Of a DNA stretch of 54,633 bases, positions 36,851 through 48,070 are shown piece by piece. A program made the translations under genes and the position numbers. Source of the DNA: Mycobacterium sherrisii. Lineage in GTDB: Bacteria > Actinomycetota > Actinomycetes > Mycobacteriales > Mycobacteriaceae. Below the pieces are notes generated by a model that worked only from the letters and a program-made list of their open reading frames with translations, had not been told where the DNA came from and searched no databases. The stretch is taken from the NCBI RefSeq assembly GCF_002102355.1, contig NZ_LQPT01000045.1, forward strand, positions 1 to 54,633, given 5' to 3'. Every line of letters begins with the position of its first letter. The first letter of the stretch is position 1.

Positions 36851-37522
36851 GTGGGCATCGGCGAACAGACACGGCAGCACCGCAGCGACGCCGAGCTGCT
36901 CGCGGCCCACGTCGCCGGTGACCGCTACGCCTTCGGCGAGCTTTTCCACCGTCACCGCCGCCAGCTGCACCGCCTGGCCCGGCTGACCAGCCGCACTCCC
37001 GAAGACGCCGAGGACGCCCTGCAGGAGGCCATGCTGTCCGCACACCGGGGTGCCGGTTCGTTTCGCTACGACGCCGCGGTCGGCAGCTGGCTGCACCGGA
37101 TTGTGGTCAACGCCTGCCTGGATCGGCTGCGCCGCACCAGGTCTCACCGCACCGCGCCGCTCGAGGATGTGTACCCGGTGCCGGACCGCACGGGTCAGGT
37201 CGAGACCGCGATGATGGTGCAACGGGCGCTGCTGCGCCTGCCGGTCGAGCAGCGGGCCACCATCGTGGCGGTCGACATGCAGGGCTACTCGATCGCCGAC
37301 ACCGCGGCGCTGCTGGGTGTCGCGGAAGGCACCGTCAAGAGCCGGTGCGCCCGCGGCCGAGTGCGGCTGGCCGAACTGCTCGGTTATCTCGACGCCGGCA
37401 CTCACACCCCGGCGCGCCCCCCGGGTCCGCGGCCAGGGCCGGAGCCCACCCTCGCCCTGGGCATGACGGAGACTGGGGTGGATGGGCGACACGGAAAACC
37501 CCGCGAACCTACCGGAGACTGA
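36851..37522 (+). CDS. sigM: ECF sigma factor SigM
   Basis: The 223-residue reading starts at GTG 36851. Region 2 contains RSDAELLAAHVAGDRYAFGE and TPEDAEDALQEAMLSAHRG, and region 4 contains LPVEQRATIVAVDMQGYSIA followed by DTAALLGVAEGTVKSR. A proline-rich tail of about 45 residues extends beyond region 4. SigM controls a small regulon in M. tuberculosis that includes esx genes. The 3' end overlaps the next gene by 41 bases, the common arrangement for an ECF sigma and its anti-sigma factor. Confidence 0.92.
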   Translation: MGIGEQTRQHRSDAELLAAHVAGDRYAFGELFHRHRRQLHRLARLTSRTPEDAEDALQEAMLSAHRGAGSFRYDAAVGSWLHRIVVNACLDRLRRTRSHRTAPLEDVYPVPDRTGQVETAMMVQRALLRLPVEQRATIVAVDMQGYSIADTAALLGVAEGTVKSRCARGRVRLAELLGYLDAGTHTPARPPGPRPGPEPTLALGMTETGVDGRHGKPREPTGD

Positions 37523-38258
37523 CCAGCCGGACCCGCACGGGTCACCGGGGTCAGAACCGGCGCCGAGCGTGGAGCTGCTCGCCGACCTGCAGGCCGGTCT
37601 GCTGGATGACGACACGGCGGCCCGGGTGCGCCGGCAGGTTCGCGACGACCCGGACGCCCAACGCGTGCTGCAGGCCTTGCACCAGGTGCGCCGCGACGTC
37701 GCCGCGGTCGGCGCGGATCCGCAATCGGCGCCGGAGCCACCCGCCACCATGACCGCCCGGATCGCCGGCGCGCTGCGCGACGACCACGCCGCAACGGCGG
37801 CTCACTCGGCGCGTCCGGGCATCCGTCCGGCCAAAATCTTCGCGGGGCTGGCCGGTATCGGCGCGGCCCTCGCCGCGGTGGCCTTCGGCACGGCCGCCCT
37901 GCTGCACGAGCAGCCCGCGGCGCCAAGCACGCCGACGACCATCGAGCACATCACGGTGTCGACACCACCGATGACGATCCCGCTGTCGGCGGCCGAGATC
38001 AGCGGGCTACTCGGTCGCACTCCCGACTACGGTCCGCTCTCCGACGCATCCCGACGAGCGTCCTGCCTGGCCGGGTTGGGGTATCCCGCCGCCACTCCGG
38101 TGCTCGGGGCGCGGCCGGTCGAGATCAATGCACGCCCCGGTGTACTGCTGGTTCTCCCCGCGGATACACCAACCGACCTGGCGGTCTTCGCGGTGGCCCT
38201 GAACTGCAGCGCCGCCGACACCGGGCTGTTGGCCAGCACCCAGATTCCGCGCCCTTAG
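37482..38258 (+). CDS. rsmA: Anti-sigma-M factor RsmA
   Basis: The 258-residue protein (Rv3912 is 254) has a cytosolic N-terminal anti-sigma region (LADLQAGLLDDDTAARVRRQ), one central membrane helix (KIFAGLAGIGAALAAVAFGT) and an extracytoplasmic C-terminal domain. No zinc-binding HxxxCxxC motif is present, so it is not a ZAS-type factor. It should hold SigM at the membrane until a signal triggers release. It overlaps sigM and is followed by trxB2 after 90 bp containing a SigH-type promoter. Confidence 0.88.
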   Translation: MGDTENPANLPETDQPDPHGSPGSEPAPSVELLADLQAGLLDDDTAARVRRQVRDDPDAQRVLQALHQVRRDVAAVGADPQSAPEPPATMTARIAGALRDDHAATAAHSARPGIRPAKIFAGLAGIGAALAAVAFGTAALLHEQPAAPSTPTTIEHITVSTPPMTIPLSAAEISGLLGRTPDYGPLSDASRRASCLAGLGYPAATPVLGARPVEINARPGVLLVLPADTPTDLAVFAVALNCSAADTGLLASTQIPRP

Positions 38259-38285
38259 AGTGGTGACGTGTTGCGCGACACGGCC

Positions 38286-38312
38286 GGGAACAGCCGCGCC
38301 TACGCTGGCGTT
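38286..38312 (+). promoter_or_regulatory. SigH-type promoter of trxB2-trxC
   Basis: GGGAAC at 38286-38291 and CGTT at 38309-38312 are separated by 17 bases, fitting the SigH consensus (GGAAC and GTT). They lie about 37 bp before the trxB2 ATG. SigH control of trxB2 under oxidative stress is established in M. tuberculosis; here it is inferred from the match. Confidence 0.7.
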
Positions 38313-38348
38313 CGACACGGTTGAAGCATCCGCACCGGAAAGGCACCC

Positions 38349-39353
38349 ATGACCGACACCGCCCATGACAAGATTCACGACGTCATCATCATCGGTTCGG
38401 GTCCGGCCGGGTATACCGCCGCTCTCTACACCGCCCGCGCGCAACTGGCGCCGCTCGTCTTCGAGGGGACGTCCTTCGGCGGGGCGTTGATGACGACGAC
38501 CGAGGTGGAGAACTACCCCGGTTTCCGCGATGGCATCACCGGCCCCGAGCTGATGGACCAGATGCGCGAGCAGGCCCTGCGCTTTGGGGCGGACTTGCGG
38601 ATGGAGGACGTCGAATCGGTGTCGTTGCAGGGCCCGATCAAATCGGTCACCACCGCCGAGGGCGAAACCTTCAAGGCGCGGTCGGTGATCTTGGCGATGG
38701 GTGCCGCCGCGCGGTACCTGCGGGTGCCCGGCGAGCAGGAGTTGCTGGGCCGCGGGGTGAGCGCGTGCGCCACCTGCGACGGGTTTTTCTTCCGCGACCA
38801 GGACATCGCGGTGATCGGTGGCGGCGACTCAGCAATGGAAGAGGCGACGTTCTTGACCCGGTTCGCCCGCAGCGTGACTCTGGTGCACCGGCGCGACGAA
38901 TTCCGAGCCTCCAAGATCATGTTGGACCGTGCGCGCTCCAACGACAAGATCACGTTCAAGACCAACCAGAGCGTGGTCGCGGTGGAAGGCGACACGACGG
39001 TGACCGGATTGCGGTTGCGCGACAACATAACCGGCGAAGAGACCGTGTTGCCGGTGACGGGCGTATTCGTCGCGATCGGTCACGATCCGCGGTCGGCTCT
39101 GGTGCGCGACGTCCTTGACACCGACGCCGACGGCTACGTTCAGGTCAAGGGCCACACCACATACACGACGGTTGAGGGTGTGTTCGCCGCGGGCGACTTG
39201 GTCGACCGCAGCTACCGCCAGGCGATCACGGCGGCCGGAAGCGGTTGCGCCGCAGCGATTGACGCAGAGCGCTGGCTGGCCGAACACGACGAGGCCGGGG
39301 AGCCGGAAGCCGGGAATGCGGACAGTACCAATCTGATTGGAGCACCACGATGA
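38349..39353 (+). CDS. trxB2: Thioredoxin reductase TrxB2
   Basis: The 334-residue protein has the FAD motif [17 protein letters not shown], the redox CATC in [13 protein letters not shown] (C140, C143), the NADPH motif [15 protein letters not shown] and the second FAD segment [21 protein letters not shown] (shown in full as two parts around DLVD). It reduces thioredoxin with NADPH and is essential in M. tuberculosis. Its stop overlaps the trxC start (ATGA). A SigH-type promoter lies just upstream. Confidence 0.97.
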   Translation: MTDTAHDKIHDVIIIGSGPAGYTAALYTARAQLAPLVFEGTSFGGALMTTTEVENYPGFRDGITGPELMDQMREQALRFGADLRMEDVESVSLQGPIKSVTTAEGETFKARSVILAMGAAARYLRVPGEQELLGRGVSACATCDGFFFRDQDIAVIGGGDSAMEEATFLTRFARSVTLVHRRDEFRASKIMLDRARSNDKITFKTNQSVVAVEGDTTVTGLRLRDNITGEETVLPVTGVFVAIGHDPRSALVRDVLDTDADGYVQVKGHTTYTTVEGVFAAGDLVDRSYRQAITAAGSGCAAAIDAERWLAEHDEAGEPEAGNADSTNLIGAPR

Positions 39354-39703
39354 GCGATGCCGAAAAAGCCGGAGCCACAAAGGAAGTCTCCGACGCGTCT
39401 TTTTCCAGCGATGTCTTGTCCAGCGACAAGCCTGTGTTGGTTGATTTTTGGGCGACCTGGTGCGGACCGTGCAAGATGGTCGCCCCGGTTCTCGAGGAGA
39501 TCGCTGCCGAGCGCTCGGATCAGCTGACCGTCGCCAAACTCGACGTCGACGCCAACCCGGAGACGGCGCGCGACTTCCAGGTGGTGTCGATCCCGACGAT
39601 GATCCTGTTCAAGGACGGCCAGCCGGTCAAGCGGATCGTCGGGGCCAAGGGTAAGGCTGCGCTGTTGCGTGAGTTGTCGGACGCGGTCCCCAACCTGACC
39701 TGA
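39350..39703 (+). CDS. trxC: Thioredoxin TrxC
   Basis: The 117-residue protein has the thioredoxin active site [15 protein letters not shown] (C38, C41), the buried aspartate in VDFWA and the cis-proline loop [13 protein letters not shown]. It is the electron acceptor of TrxB2 and the two genes overlap by four bases. Length matches Rv3914 (116 aa). The first 17 residues form a short extension before the fold. Confidence 0.97.
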   Translation: MSDAEKAGATKEVSDASFSSDVLSSDKPVLVDFWATWCGPCKMVAPVLEEIAAERSDQLTVAKLDVDANPETARDFQVVSIPTMILFKDGQPVKRIVGAKGKAALLRELSDAVPNLT

Positions 39704-39833
39704 CATCGATCCGCCTGAGCGGTGCCCCGCCGTTCGGCCTGGGGTTTTCCGAAAATCAAGAAGTATCTGCGACAATACCGATTAGCTGTAATGCTTTTGT
39801 CAGCCTGTCAGGATGTCCCGGAGGGCCCTTGGT

Positions 39834-41054
39834 ATGTCGAGTCCGCGCCGCGAAAACGGCGACGCGTTGCGCTGTGGTGACCGCAGCGCAGCTGTGACCG
39901 AAATCCGGGCGTCCTTAGCCGCTTTGGGGTTACTGGACAACTCGGGGGACGACTTGAGCACCGGCCGCCAGGTTGCCCCGGACGTCTTCGATTCGCAACT
40001 CGACCAGGCCGTAAGGGCTTTTCAGCAGCACCGCGGATTGCTCGTGGACGGCATCGTCGGCGAGGCCACCTACCGGGCACTCAAAGAAGCCTCCTACCGG
40101 CTCGGCGCGCGCACCCTGTATCACCAGTTCGGGGCACCGCTCTACGGTGATGACGTCGCCACGCTGCAGGCCCGGCTGCAAGATCTCGGTTTCTACACCG
40201 GTCTGGTCGACGGGCATTTCGGTCTGCAAACGCACAACGCATTGATGTCCTATCAGCGTGAGTACGGCCTGTCCGCGGACGGAATCTGCGGCCCGGAGAC
40301 GTTGCGCTCCTTGTACTTTCTGAGTTCACGAGTCAGCGGCGGTTCGCCCCACGCCATCCGGGAAGAAGAGCTGGTCCGGCGGTCGGGTCCGCGCCTGTCC
40401 GGCAAACGGATCATCATCGACCCGGGCCGCGGCGGCGACGACCACGGGCTGATCGCGCAGGGTCCCGGCGGCCCAATTAGCGAAGCAGATATCTTGTGGG
40501 ACTTGGCCAGTCGGCTTGAAGGCCGGATGACGGCCATCGGCATGGAGACATTTTTGTCCCGGCCTACCAACCGCAGCCCGTCGGACGCCGAGCGGGCCGC
40601 GACCGCCAACAACGTGGGCGCGGACCTGATGATCAGCCTGCGCTGCGAGTCGCAGCGCAGCCCCTCGGCCAATGGTGTGGCCTCGTTTCACTTCGGCAAC
40701 TCGCACGGCTCGGTATCGACGATCGGGCGTAACCTTGCCGACTTCATTCAGCGTGAAGTGGTGGCCCGCACCGGATTGCGGGACTGCCGGACCCATGGGC
40801 GCACCTGGGATCTGCTGCGCTTGACCAGGATGCCCACCGTCCAGGTTGACGTCGGTTACATCACCAACCCCGGTGACCGGGAGCGGCTGATCTCGACCCA
40901 AACCCGGGACGCGATTGCCGAGGGGATCCTCGCCGCGGTCAAACGCCTGTACTTGCTCGGCAAAAACGACCGGCCCACCGGCACTTTCACGTTCGCGGAG
41001 TTGCTTGCCCACGAACTGTCCGTGGAACGGACCACCCGCCTCGGCGGATCTTAA
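39834..41054 (+). CDS. cwlM: CwlM, amidase-like regulator of peptidoglycan synthesis
   Basis: ATG 39834 (MSSPRRENGDALRCGDR) gives 406 residues, the same as Rv3915. Two peptidoglycan-binding repeats (AVRAFQQHRGLLVDGIVGEA, DLGFYTGLVDGHFGLQTHNA) are followed by an Amidase_3 domain. The usual zinc-binding DPGHGG is DPGRGG, so a metal ligand is missing. This fits CwlM being a non-hydrolytic regulator that, when phosphorylated by PknB near its C-terminus (threonines in RPTGTFTFAELLAHE), stimulates MurA. No signal peptide is present, which agrees with cytosolic action. It ends four bases into the converging gene. Confidence 0.94.
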   Translation: MSSPRRENGDALRCGDRSAAVTEIRASLAALGLLDNSGDDLSTGRQVAPDVFDSQLDQAVRAFQQHRGLLVDGIVGEATYRALKEASYRLGARTLYHQFGAPLYGDDVATLQARLQDLGFYTGLVDGHFGLQTHNALMSYQREYGLSADGICGPETLRSLYFLSSRVSGGSPHAIREEELVRRSGPRLSGKRIIIDPGRGGDDHGLIAQGPGGPISEADILWDLASRLEGRMTAIGMETFLSRPTNRSPSDAERAATANNVGADLMISLRCESQRSPSANGVASFHFGNSHGSVSTIGRNLADFIQREVVARTGLRDCRTHGRTWDLLRLTRMPTVQVDVGYITNPGDRERLISTQTRDAIAEGILAAVKRLYLLGKNDRPTGTFTFAELLAHELSVERTTRLGGS

Positions 41055-41803
41055 CCATTCTTCTTGTTCTGCAACGTATTTCCCGCAACTGACCCCGCCC
41101 CGACCGGCTGCTGCAGCTGAGCATTCGCCAGCAACCGCTCCAGTGCGGCCTCCACCTCGGCCTTCCAACCCAATCCCTTGTCGAGCTCGAGCCGAAGCCG
41201 CGGGAAGTACGAATGAGGTGCTACCACAACGAAACCGACGTCTTGCAAGAATTCGGCGTCGATGATGCAGCGCTCCACCGAGCAGTCGCACAGCGATTCC
41301 AGCACGGGCCGGGTGGCGGGGTCGGCCAGCCGCGGATCGGATAGCTCCGACACCGCCGGGGTCCGGCCGAAGGCTTCCAAGGCCCGGACACCGCGGCGCA
41401 TCAATTCGTCGATCACCTGGGCAAGCAGGCTGTGCGCCAAATCGTCTGTGTCGTTTCCGAGTTCGATACCCATGGATGTCAGCAACACGGCATCGGCCGA
41501 CACCGGGGCGGTCGGGAACCGACGCGCCCGCGGTACCGCCCCCGGTGGGGCGTACAGGACGTAGCCCAGACACGGTGGCTCGGACTGACTCCGTTCGTCG
41601 GGGATCGCCGTCGCGACCTGGCCGCACGAGCCCCATTCGAGCATTACCATCGACAGCCAGGCTTCCTTTTCAAATTCTGGATCGGCCAGATGGTCCTGGT
41701 CGCCAAGCGTCGCGGGATCCACCTCCCAATACACGCACCGGCGCGCATGTTTGGGAAGCTGCTCGAAGGCCTCGAGCCGCAGTGGCGTGATTCGAGCAGA
41801 CAC
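41051..41803 (-). CDS. GNAT-like protein of unknown function (Rv3916c type)
   Basis: GTG 41803 (MSARITPLRLEAFEQLPKHA) matches the Rv3916c start and gives 250 residues (244 in M. tuberculosis). Segments AWLSMVMLEWGSCGQVATAI, PCLGYVLYAPPGAV and ADAVLLTSMGI followed by SLLAQVIDELMRRGVRALEA fit the strands and helices of a GNAT acetyltransferase fold, but the acetyl-CoA loop (Q/RxxGxG/A) is not clear. It is the 3' neighbour of parB on the same strand, 295 bp away, and converges with cwlM with a four-base overlap. Activity is unknown. Confidence 0.8.
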   Translation of the reverse strand: MSARITPLRLEAFEQLPKHARRCVYWEVDPATLGDQDHLADPEFEKEAWLSMVMLEWGSCGQVATAIPDERSQSEPPCLGYVLYAPPGAVPRARRFPTAPVSADAVLLTSMGIELGNDTDDLAHSLLAQVIDELMRRGVRALEAFGRTPAVSELSDPRLADPATRPVLESLCDCSVERCIIDAEFLQDVGFVVVAPHSYFPRLRLELDKGLGWKAEVEAALERLLANAQLQQPVGAGSVAGNTLQNKKNG

Positions 41804-42023
41804 TAGCCTCCTGGCCTCCGTGCGTACCGCGGCCGATCGCCGCGAACCGGCTGTTTCCAGCCCGATGTGCACCACGAACCTCTCCAGGATAGGAGAGTTT
41901 GTCGGTCCCGGGCCAGTGTTGACCCTGCCACGTCATCCCGGTCGCAAAATCGGCCCGGACCGCGTCGCGGGGCACCGCGATGACGCGAAATCATTTGGTG
42001 CACAATGGATCTCCGTCTGATCG

Positions 42024-42102
42024 CGGGGTTCGGGGCGGGGCGGTATGCCCGCCAACCCCGTGCTGTGTCACAGTGACGTAATTACAGCGGGTGACCGGTC
42101 AC
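42024..42102 (-). terminator. GC-rich dyad region after parB
   Basis: GTGACCGGTCAC at 42091-42102 is a perfect palindrome covering the parB stop codon. About 40 bp further on, GGGGTT near 42024 can pair with AACCCC near 42055 around an inner GGGC/GCCC stem. There is no T-tract. It may end the parAB transcript. Confidence 0.35.
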
Positions 42103-43082
42103 GCCTTGGGCGGGTCCATCGCGTCGATGATTCGCTGCAAATCCTCGACCGAGGCGAATTCGACGACGATCTTTCCCTTGCGCTTGCCGAGGCTGACCGT
42201 CACGCGGGTTTCGAACGCATTCGACAGCCGCTCGGCGACATCTTGTAGGCCCGGCATCTGAATTGGCTTGCGGCGCGGCGCCGTGGACGGCGTCGCGTCG
42301 CCGCGGTTGGCCAGCGTCACCGCCTCCTCGGTGGCGCGCACCGACAGGCCCTCGGCGACGATGCGGGTCGCCAGTTCCTCCTGCGCCTCCGGCCCCGCCT
42401 CCAACGACAACAACGCGCGGGCGTGGCCGGCGGACAGCACCCCTGCCGCCACGCGACGCTGCACCGGAATCGGGAGCTTGAGCAACCGGATCATGTTGGT
42501 GATCAACGGTCGTGATCGGCCGATCCGGGCCGCGAGTTCGTCGTGGGTAACCCCGAACTCGTCGAGCAGCTGCTGGTAGGCCGCCGCCTCTTCCAAGGGG
42601 TTCAACTGGGCCCGGTGGATGTTCTCCAAGAGGGCATCGCGCAACAAATTGTCGTCGGTCGTCTCTCGCACGATCGCGGGCAGGGTGGCCAGGCCGGCGG
42701 CTTGCGCAGCACGCCAACGGCGCTCCCCCATCACCAACTGGTAACGGGCACCGCTGGGCGATCCGGACACGGCCCGCACCACGATGGGTTGCAACAGGCC
42801 GAATTCTCGGATCGAGTGCACCAACTCCGCCAAGGCCTCGTCGTCGAACACCTGGCGCGGCTGGCGCGGGTTGGGCTCGATGTCGGACGGCGCAATCTCC
42901 CGATATACCGCGCCCATTTCGTTCACACTCGGACCGGGCCCGCCGATCAGCACGTCGGCGGCCGCGTCGCCCATTCGCGGGCCCAGGGTCGCGGGACCCG
43001 AGTCCCCCTCGGCGGGGCCGGTGGGGATCAGCGAAGCCAGGCCCCGGCCGAGGCCACCCTTCCTGCGTGACGGCTGCGTCAT
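42099..43082 (-). CDS. parB: Chromosome partitioning protein ParB
   Basis: The 327-residue protein begins [20 protein letters not shown]. It has the ParB N-terminal CTPase motifs [20 protein letters not shown] and [13 protein letters not shown] with [14 protein letters not shown], then a helix-turn-helix ([20 protein letters not shown]) that recognises parS, and a C-terminal dimer domain ([20 protein letters not shown]). It is about 17 residues shorter than Rv3917c at the C-terminus. It loads onto parS, spreads as a sliding clamp and works with ParA, encoded 23 bp upstream on the same strand. Confidence 0.95.
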   Translation of the reverse strand: MTQPSRRKGGLGRGLASLIPTGPAEGDSGPATLGPRMGDAAADVLIGGPGPSVNEMGAVYREIAPSDIEPNPRQPRQVFDDEALAELVHSIREFGLLQPIVVRAVSGSPSGARYQLVMGERRWRAAQAAGLATLPAIVRETTDDNLLRDALLENIHRAQLNPLEEAAAYQQLLDEFGVTHDELAARIGRSRPLITNMIRLLKLPIPVQRRVAAGVLSAGHARALLSLEAGPEAQEELATRIVAEGLSVRATEEAVTLANRGDATPSTAPRRKPIQMPGLQDVAERLSNAFETRVTVSLGKRKGKIVVEFASVEDLQRIIDAMDPPKA

Positions 43083-43105
43083 TGTGGTCCCTTCACGAAC
43101 GGAAA

Positions 43106-44835
<1,730 letters not shown>

Positions 44836-44874
44836 CTACAGTGCGGCGAACTACACCGCTGTAATCCCGGGTGG

Positions 44875-45447
44875 TCAGTCGTGCAGGACGACGACGCGAC
44901 GCGACGGCTCCACGCCTTCGCTCTCGCTGTGCACCCCGTCGACGGCGGCGACGGCATCGTGGACGATCTTCCGCTCGAACGGCGTCATCGGCTTCAGTTC
45001 TTCGCGCTCCCCGGTTTCCAGCACCCGTCGGGCCACCTTGTCGCCCAAGGCAGCCAGCTCCTCGCGGCGCCGACGGCGCCAGCTCGCGATGTCCAACATC
45101 AGCCGACTCCGCACCCCGGTCTTCTGATGCACCGCCAGCCGGGTCAGCTCCTGCAGTGCATCGAGCACCTCACCGCCCCGACCGACCAACTTGTTGAGGT
45201 CGTCGCTGCCGTCAATGCTCACGACCGCCCGGTTTCCTTCGACGTCGAGGTCGATGTCGCCGTCGAAGTCCAACAGGTCCAAGAGCTCCTCGAGGTAGTC
45301 GCCGGCGATCTCGCCCTCGGCGACCAACCGCTCTTCGAGGTCGTCGGTCTCGTCGGCGCCGCCGGCCGCCTCGGCCGTGTCGTCGGTTGCATCCTCAACC
45401 GCCGGCTGCGGCTCCACGTCCCGCTCGGTGGTGTCAGCGTCCGTCAT
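44875..45447 (-). CDS. khpB: KH/R3H-domain RNA-binding protein KhpB (Jag)
   Basis: ATG 45447 (MTDADTTERDVEPQPAVEDA) is preferred over an in-frame ATG six codons upstream because GAGGGAG lies five bases before it; it gives 190 residues (Rv3920c is 187). An acidic N-terminus of about 45 residues leads to a KH domain with LVGRGGEVLDALQELTRLAV and an R3H domain with PMTPFERKIVHDAVAAV. In other Gram-positive bacteria KhpB with KhpA regulates cell elongation genes after transcription. It sits between yidC and rsmG in the conserved rpmH-to-parB run. Confidence 0.92.
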   Translation of the reverse strand: MTDADTTERDVEPQPAVEDATDDTAEAAGGADETDDLEERLVAEGEIAGDYLEELLDLLDFDGDIDLDVEGNRAVVSIDGSDDLNKLVGRGGEVLDALQELTRLAVHQKTGVRSRLMLDIASWRRRRREELAALGDKVARRVLETGEREELKPMTPFERKIVHDAVAAVDGVHSESEGVEPSRRVVVLHD

Positions 45448-45524
45448 CTTCTCTCCCTCATCCATGGGTCCGTCCCTGTCTCTTTCGAGTCACTCTTCGG
45501 CGACGGCCCGGTAAAGCTGTGGCG

Positions 45525-46625
45525 TTACCGCTTCCGTTTCTTGGGTCTAGCCCCCGGCCTCGGTGTCTGGCCGGGCGTCCGGTTCGCCGCGCCGTCAGCG
45601 CCGGAAGCATCGGGTCCGGCAGTACTTCCCGTGGATTTACCGTCGCCGCCGGCGTCCGAGCCGGGCGCCTCATCGGGCGGCGCGGCGTTCCCGTTCGCCG
45701 GTGCGCCCTTTCGTTTCGGTTTGGCGCCCGGCTGCGGAGCGTTGGCCGCGCGCCGCTGCAGAGCCTCCTGCTTCCTGGCCTCGTCCTCTTTCTCGATCAT
45801 GCTGAACACGTAATGCTGCTGACCGAACGTCCAGATGTTGTTCGAGAACCAGTACAGGATGATTGCGATCGGAAGGAACGGGCCGCCGACCACCACACCG
45901 AGCGGAAAGACGTACAGCGCAAGCTTGTTCATCATTGCCGTCTGTGGATTTGCCGCGGCCTCCGCGCTCTGCCGCGCAATCGATGCCCGGCTGTTGAAGT
46001 AGGTCGCGATGCCCGCCAAGATCATGACCGGCGCGCCCACCGCGATCACGGCTGGGCGGCTGAAGTCGATGAAGGCGTCCAACCCGGTGCGTTGCGTCAT
46101 CGACGCGCCGATCGGGGCGCCGAACAAATTCGCATCCAGGAACTGCCCGACGTCGACCGGGCTGAACATGTAGTTGCCCGTCGCGCGATTCTGCGCCACC
46201 GACATCTGCGGCTGACCGAACCCGCCCGTGGTCCGATTGAACGAACGCAACACGTGATAGAGCCCCAGGAACACCGGAATTTGGGCGAGCATCGGTAGGC
46301 AGCCGAGGATCGGATTGAACCCGTGCTCGCGTTGCAGCTTCTGCATTTCGAGCGCCATCCGCTGACGGTCCTTGCCGTACTTCTTCTGCAGCGCCTTGAT
46401 CTGGGGCTGCAGTTCCTGCATCTGGCGGGTGGTGCGGATCTGCCGCACGAACGGCTTATACAGCAATGCCCGCAGGGTGAACACCAGGAACATCACCGAC
46501 AGGGCCCAGGCGAAGAAGTTCGAGGGTCCCAGCAACGCCCCGAACAACTTGTACCAAACCCACATGATCCACGACACGGGGTAGTAGACGAAGTCGAGGC
46601 TGAACACGTCAAACAAAAGATCCAC
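45525..46625 (-). CDS. yidC: Membrane protein insertase YidC
   Basis: GTG 46625 ([20 protein letters not shown]) matches the start of the M. tuberculosis protein and gives 366 residues, the same length. Five membrane segments of the YidC/Oxa1/Alb3 core are present, with the conserved region [20 protein letters not shown] followed by [27 protein letters not shown] and [16 protein letters not shown]. The C-terminal tail of about 90 residues is basic and proline-rich, ending RPKKRKR, as in other actinobacteria. The start overlaps the yidD 3' end by 17 bases. Confidence 0.95.
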   Translation of the reverse strand: MDLLFDVFSLDFVYYPVSWIMWVWYKLFGALLGPSNFFAWALSVMFLVFTLRALLYKPFVRQIRTTRQMQELQPQIKALQKKYGKDRQRMALEMQKLQREHGFNPILGCLPMLAQIPVFLGLYHVLRSFNRTTGGFGQPQMSVAQNRATGNYMFSPVDVGQFLDANLFGAPIGASMTQRTGLDAFIDFSRPAVIAVGAPVMILAGIATYFNSRASIARQSAEAAANPQTAMMNKLALYVFPLGVVVGGPFLPIAIILYWFSNNIWTFGQQHYVFSMIEKEDEARKQEALQRRAANAPQPGAKPKRKGAPANGNAAPPDEAPGSDAGGDGKSTGSTAGPDASGADGAANRTPGQTPRPGARPKKRKR

Positions 46626-46968
46626 TCTCCCCTCGCGGCGCCGGGGCGTCCCCGACGGCGCTGGTGTCTGCACCGATCACCCGCCCGCCCCGTTCTACCG
46701 GGGCGCGCTCGGGTATTGGATCCCATCCTCCCCGATGCCATGGTCCACACTTGGCCAGCCTGATTACCGCCAGCCAACTTCCCCGAAACAAGCCGTACTC
46801 GGTGAGGGCTTCGACGGCGTACTGACTACAGGTCGGCATGAAACGACATGTTGGCGGGCGCAGCGGCGACACCATGTGCCGGTACAGCTGAATCGCGAAC
46901 ACCAGCCCGCGCACGATGGTCGCGCCCGCTCCGGCTACGCGCTGGCCCGCCGGCGCCGTCACACTCAA
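46609..46968 (-). CDS. yidD: Membrane protein insertion factor YidD
   Basis: The 119-residue protein (Rv3922c is 120) has a membrane-associating N-terminus ([20 protein letters not shown]) and the YidD signature [19 protein letters not shown] followed by [14 protein letters not shown], with three conserved cysteines. TTG 46968 overlaps the rnpA stop; GTG 46962 is an alternative start. YidD assists YidC in inserting inner-membrane proteins and is encoded between rnpA and yidC in most bacteria. Confidence 0.92.
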   Translation of the reverse strand: MSVTAPAGQRVAGAGATIVRGLVFAIQLYRHMVSPLRPPTCRFMPTCSQYAVEALTEYGLFRGSWLAVIRLAKCGPWHRGGWDPIPERAPVERGGRVIGADTSAVGDAPAPRGESGSFV

Positions 46969-47327
46969 CGGCCCGACCCCGCGTGCTCCAGGACGCGCCG
47001 TAGTCCGCGCCGCAGTTCCTGCTCGAGCCGCGCCGACGACGCCTCCCGGCTAGTCGGCAGCGCCCGGATCACCATTCGGTGGTCCTGCTCCAGATCGGCC
47101 AACATGCCGCGGACCGCGTGCCGGAGCCGCCGCGAGACGCGATGCCGATCCACGGCCGAGCCCACCGATTTGGCCACGATCAGCCCGACGCGGGGCCCAG
47201 AGTCAGTCATGTCTTCGGTATCCCGCCGCATATGCACGACGAGGTCGGGCTGCGCCGCGCGCATCCCGTATTTCACCGTCGCGTCGAACTCCCGTGACCG
47301 CCGCATGCGGTTACGTGCGGGAAGCAC
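46965..47327 (-). CDS. rnpA: Ribonuclease P protein component RnpA
   Basis: GTG 47327 ([20 protein letters not shown]) is chosen by comparison with M. tuberculosis RnpA; a TTG three codons earlier is possible. The 120-residue protein has the RNA-binding signature [20 protein letters not shown] and a C-terminal [13 protein letters not shown] helix. It is the protein subunit that assists RNase P RNA in trimming tRNA 5' leaders. It follows rpmH with the usual close spacing. Confidence 0.93.
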   Translation of the reverse strand: MLPARNRMRRSREFDATVKYGMRAAQPDLVVHMRRDTEDMTDSGPRVGLIVAKSVGSAVDRHRVSRRLRHAVRGMLADLEQDHRMVIRALPTSREASSARLEQELRRGLRRVLEHAGSGR

Positions 47328-47350
47328 CGCCAACAAGCCCGTCGGTCAGA

Positions 47351-47494
47351 TCAGGCAGAGAGCGCGCGGCGACCCTTGCGGCGACGGCCGGACACGATGG
47401 CACGCCCGGCCCTGGTCCGCATCCGCAGGCGAAAGCCATGCACACGCGCGCGGCGCCGGTTGTTCGGCTGGAAAGTCCGTTTGCCCTTGGCCAC
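47351..47494 (-). CDS. rpmH: 50S ribosomal protein L34 RpmH
   Basis: The 47-residue protein starts at GTG 47494 behind GAGGAG. It reads [20 protein letters not shown] followed by [18 protein letters not shown] and RKGRRALSA, the L34 sequence. L34 is a small basic protein of the large ribosomal subunit. It is the first gene of the minus-strand run through rnpA, yidD, yidC, khpB, rsmG, parA and parB, and diverges from dnaA. Confidence 0.97.
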   Translation of the reverse strand: MAKGKRTFQPNNRRRARVHGFRLRMRTRAGRAIVSGRRRKGRRALSA

Positions 47495-48070
47495 GGCGTT
47501 CTCCTCGTTGTGTCTCGCTAGAAGCTTTCCCAGCCCTCCGGCCGGTCACGTTTGGCTCAGCCAGATTGCTTCGTGTCGGTCGGAACGTGGTCCTGCTGCT
47601 GGCCGGCGCGGTCCCCGGGTGACGTAACTCCTGGGTCGCAGCCGTATCGCCGACTTTCGGGCGACTGTATGAGGGTACTGACGCAGATTCGCTGGGTCAA
47701 ACTTGGCCGCTGCCAACAAGACGCGGGCCCAATCCAGCTTCGCCGCCCGGCCGCGCCGCACTTCCCCAGGTTGCCGCCAATCAACGTCATTGGAATGCAA
47801 CAGAACTGTTGGCAGCGCCCCGGAAAACTGTTAGCTTCGGGCAATGCCGTCTCAGACCCGGGACGGCGCGTGACAACGAAGCACGATGGCGGATCTACTG
47901 GCGGTGTAGGCGACCTGGCCCGGGTTGTCTCCGGCCCGAAGGTTGCGAGCTGTCACCGGCAGGTTTCGGCCCGCATCCGTCTATCCTGTCCACACCTGTG
48001 TATAACTATGTGGACAGTCGCTTTGTCGGCAAGTGGTTAGGGTTTGACGTCGGACCAGGGAGATGCGTCG
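47495..48070. promoter_or_regulatory. rpmH-dnaA divergent promoter region
   Basis: This 576-bp gap carries promoters for rpmH on the left and dnaA on the right. No gene is seen. Near dnaA, CTGTCCACA at 47986-47994 and TGTGGACAG at 48009-48017 form an exact inverted pair of DnaA boxes, with the -10-like TATAACTA between them. AGGGAG at 48057-48062 is the dnaA ribosome-binding site. Confidence 0.8.
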
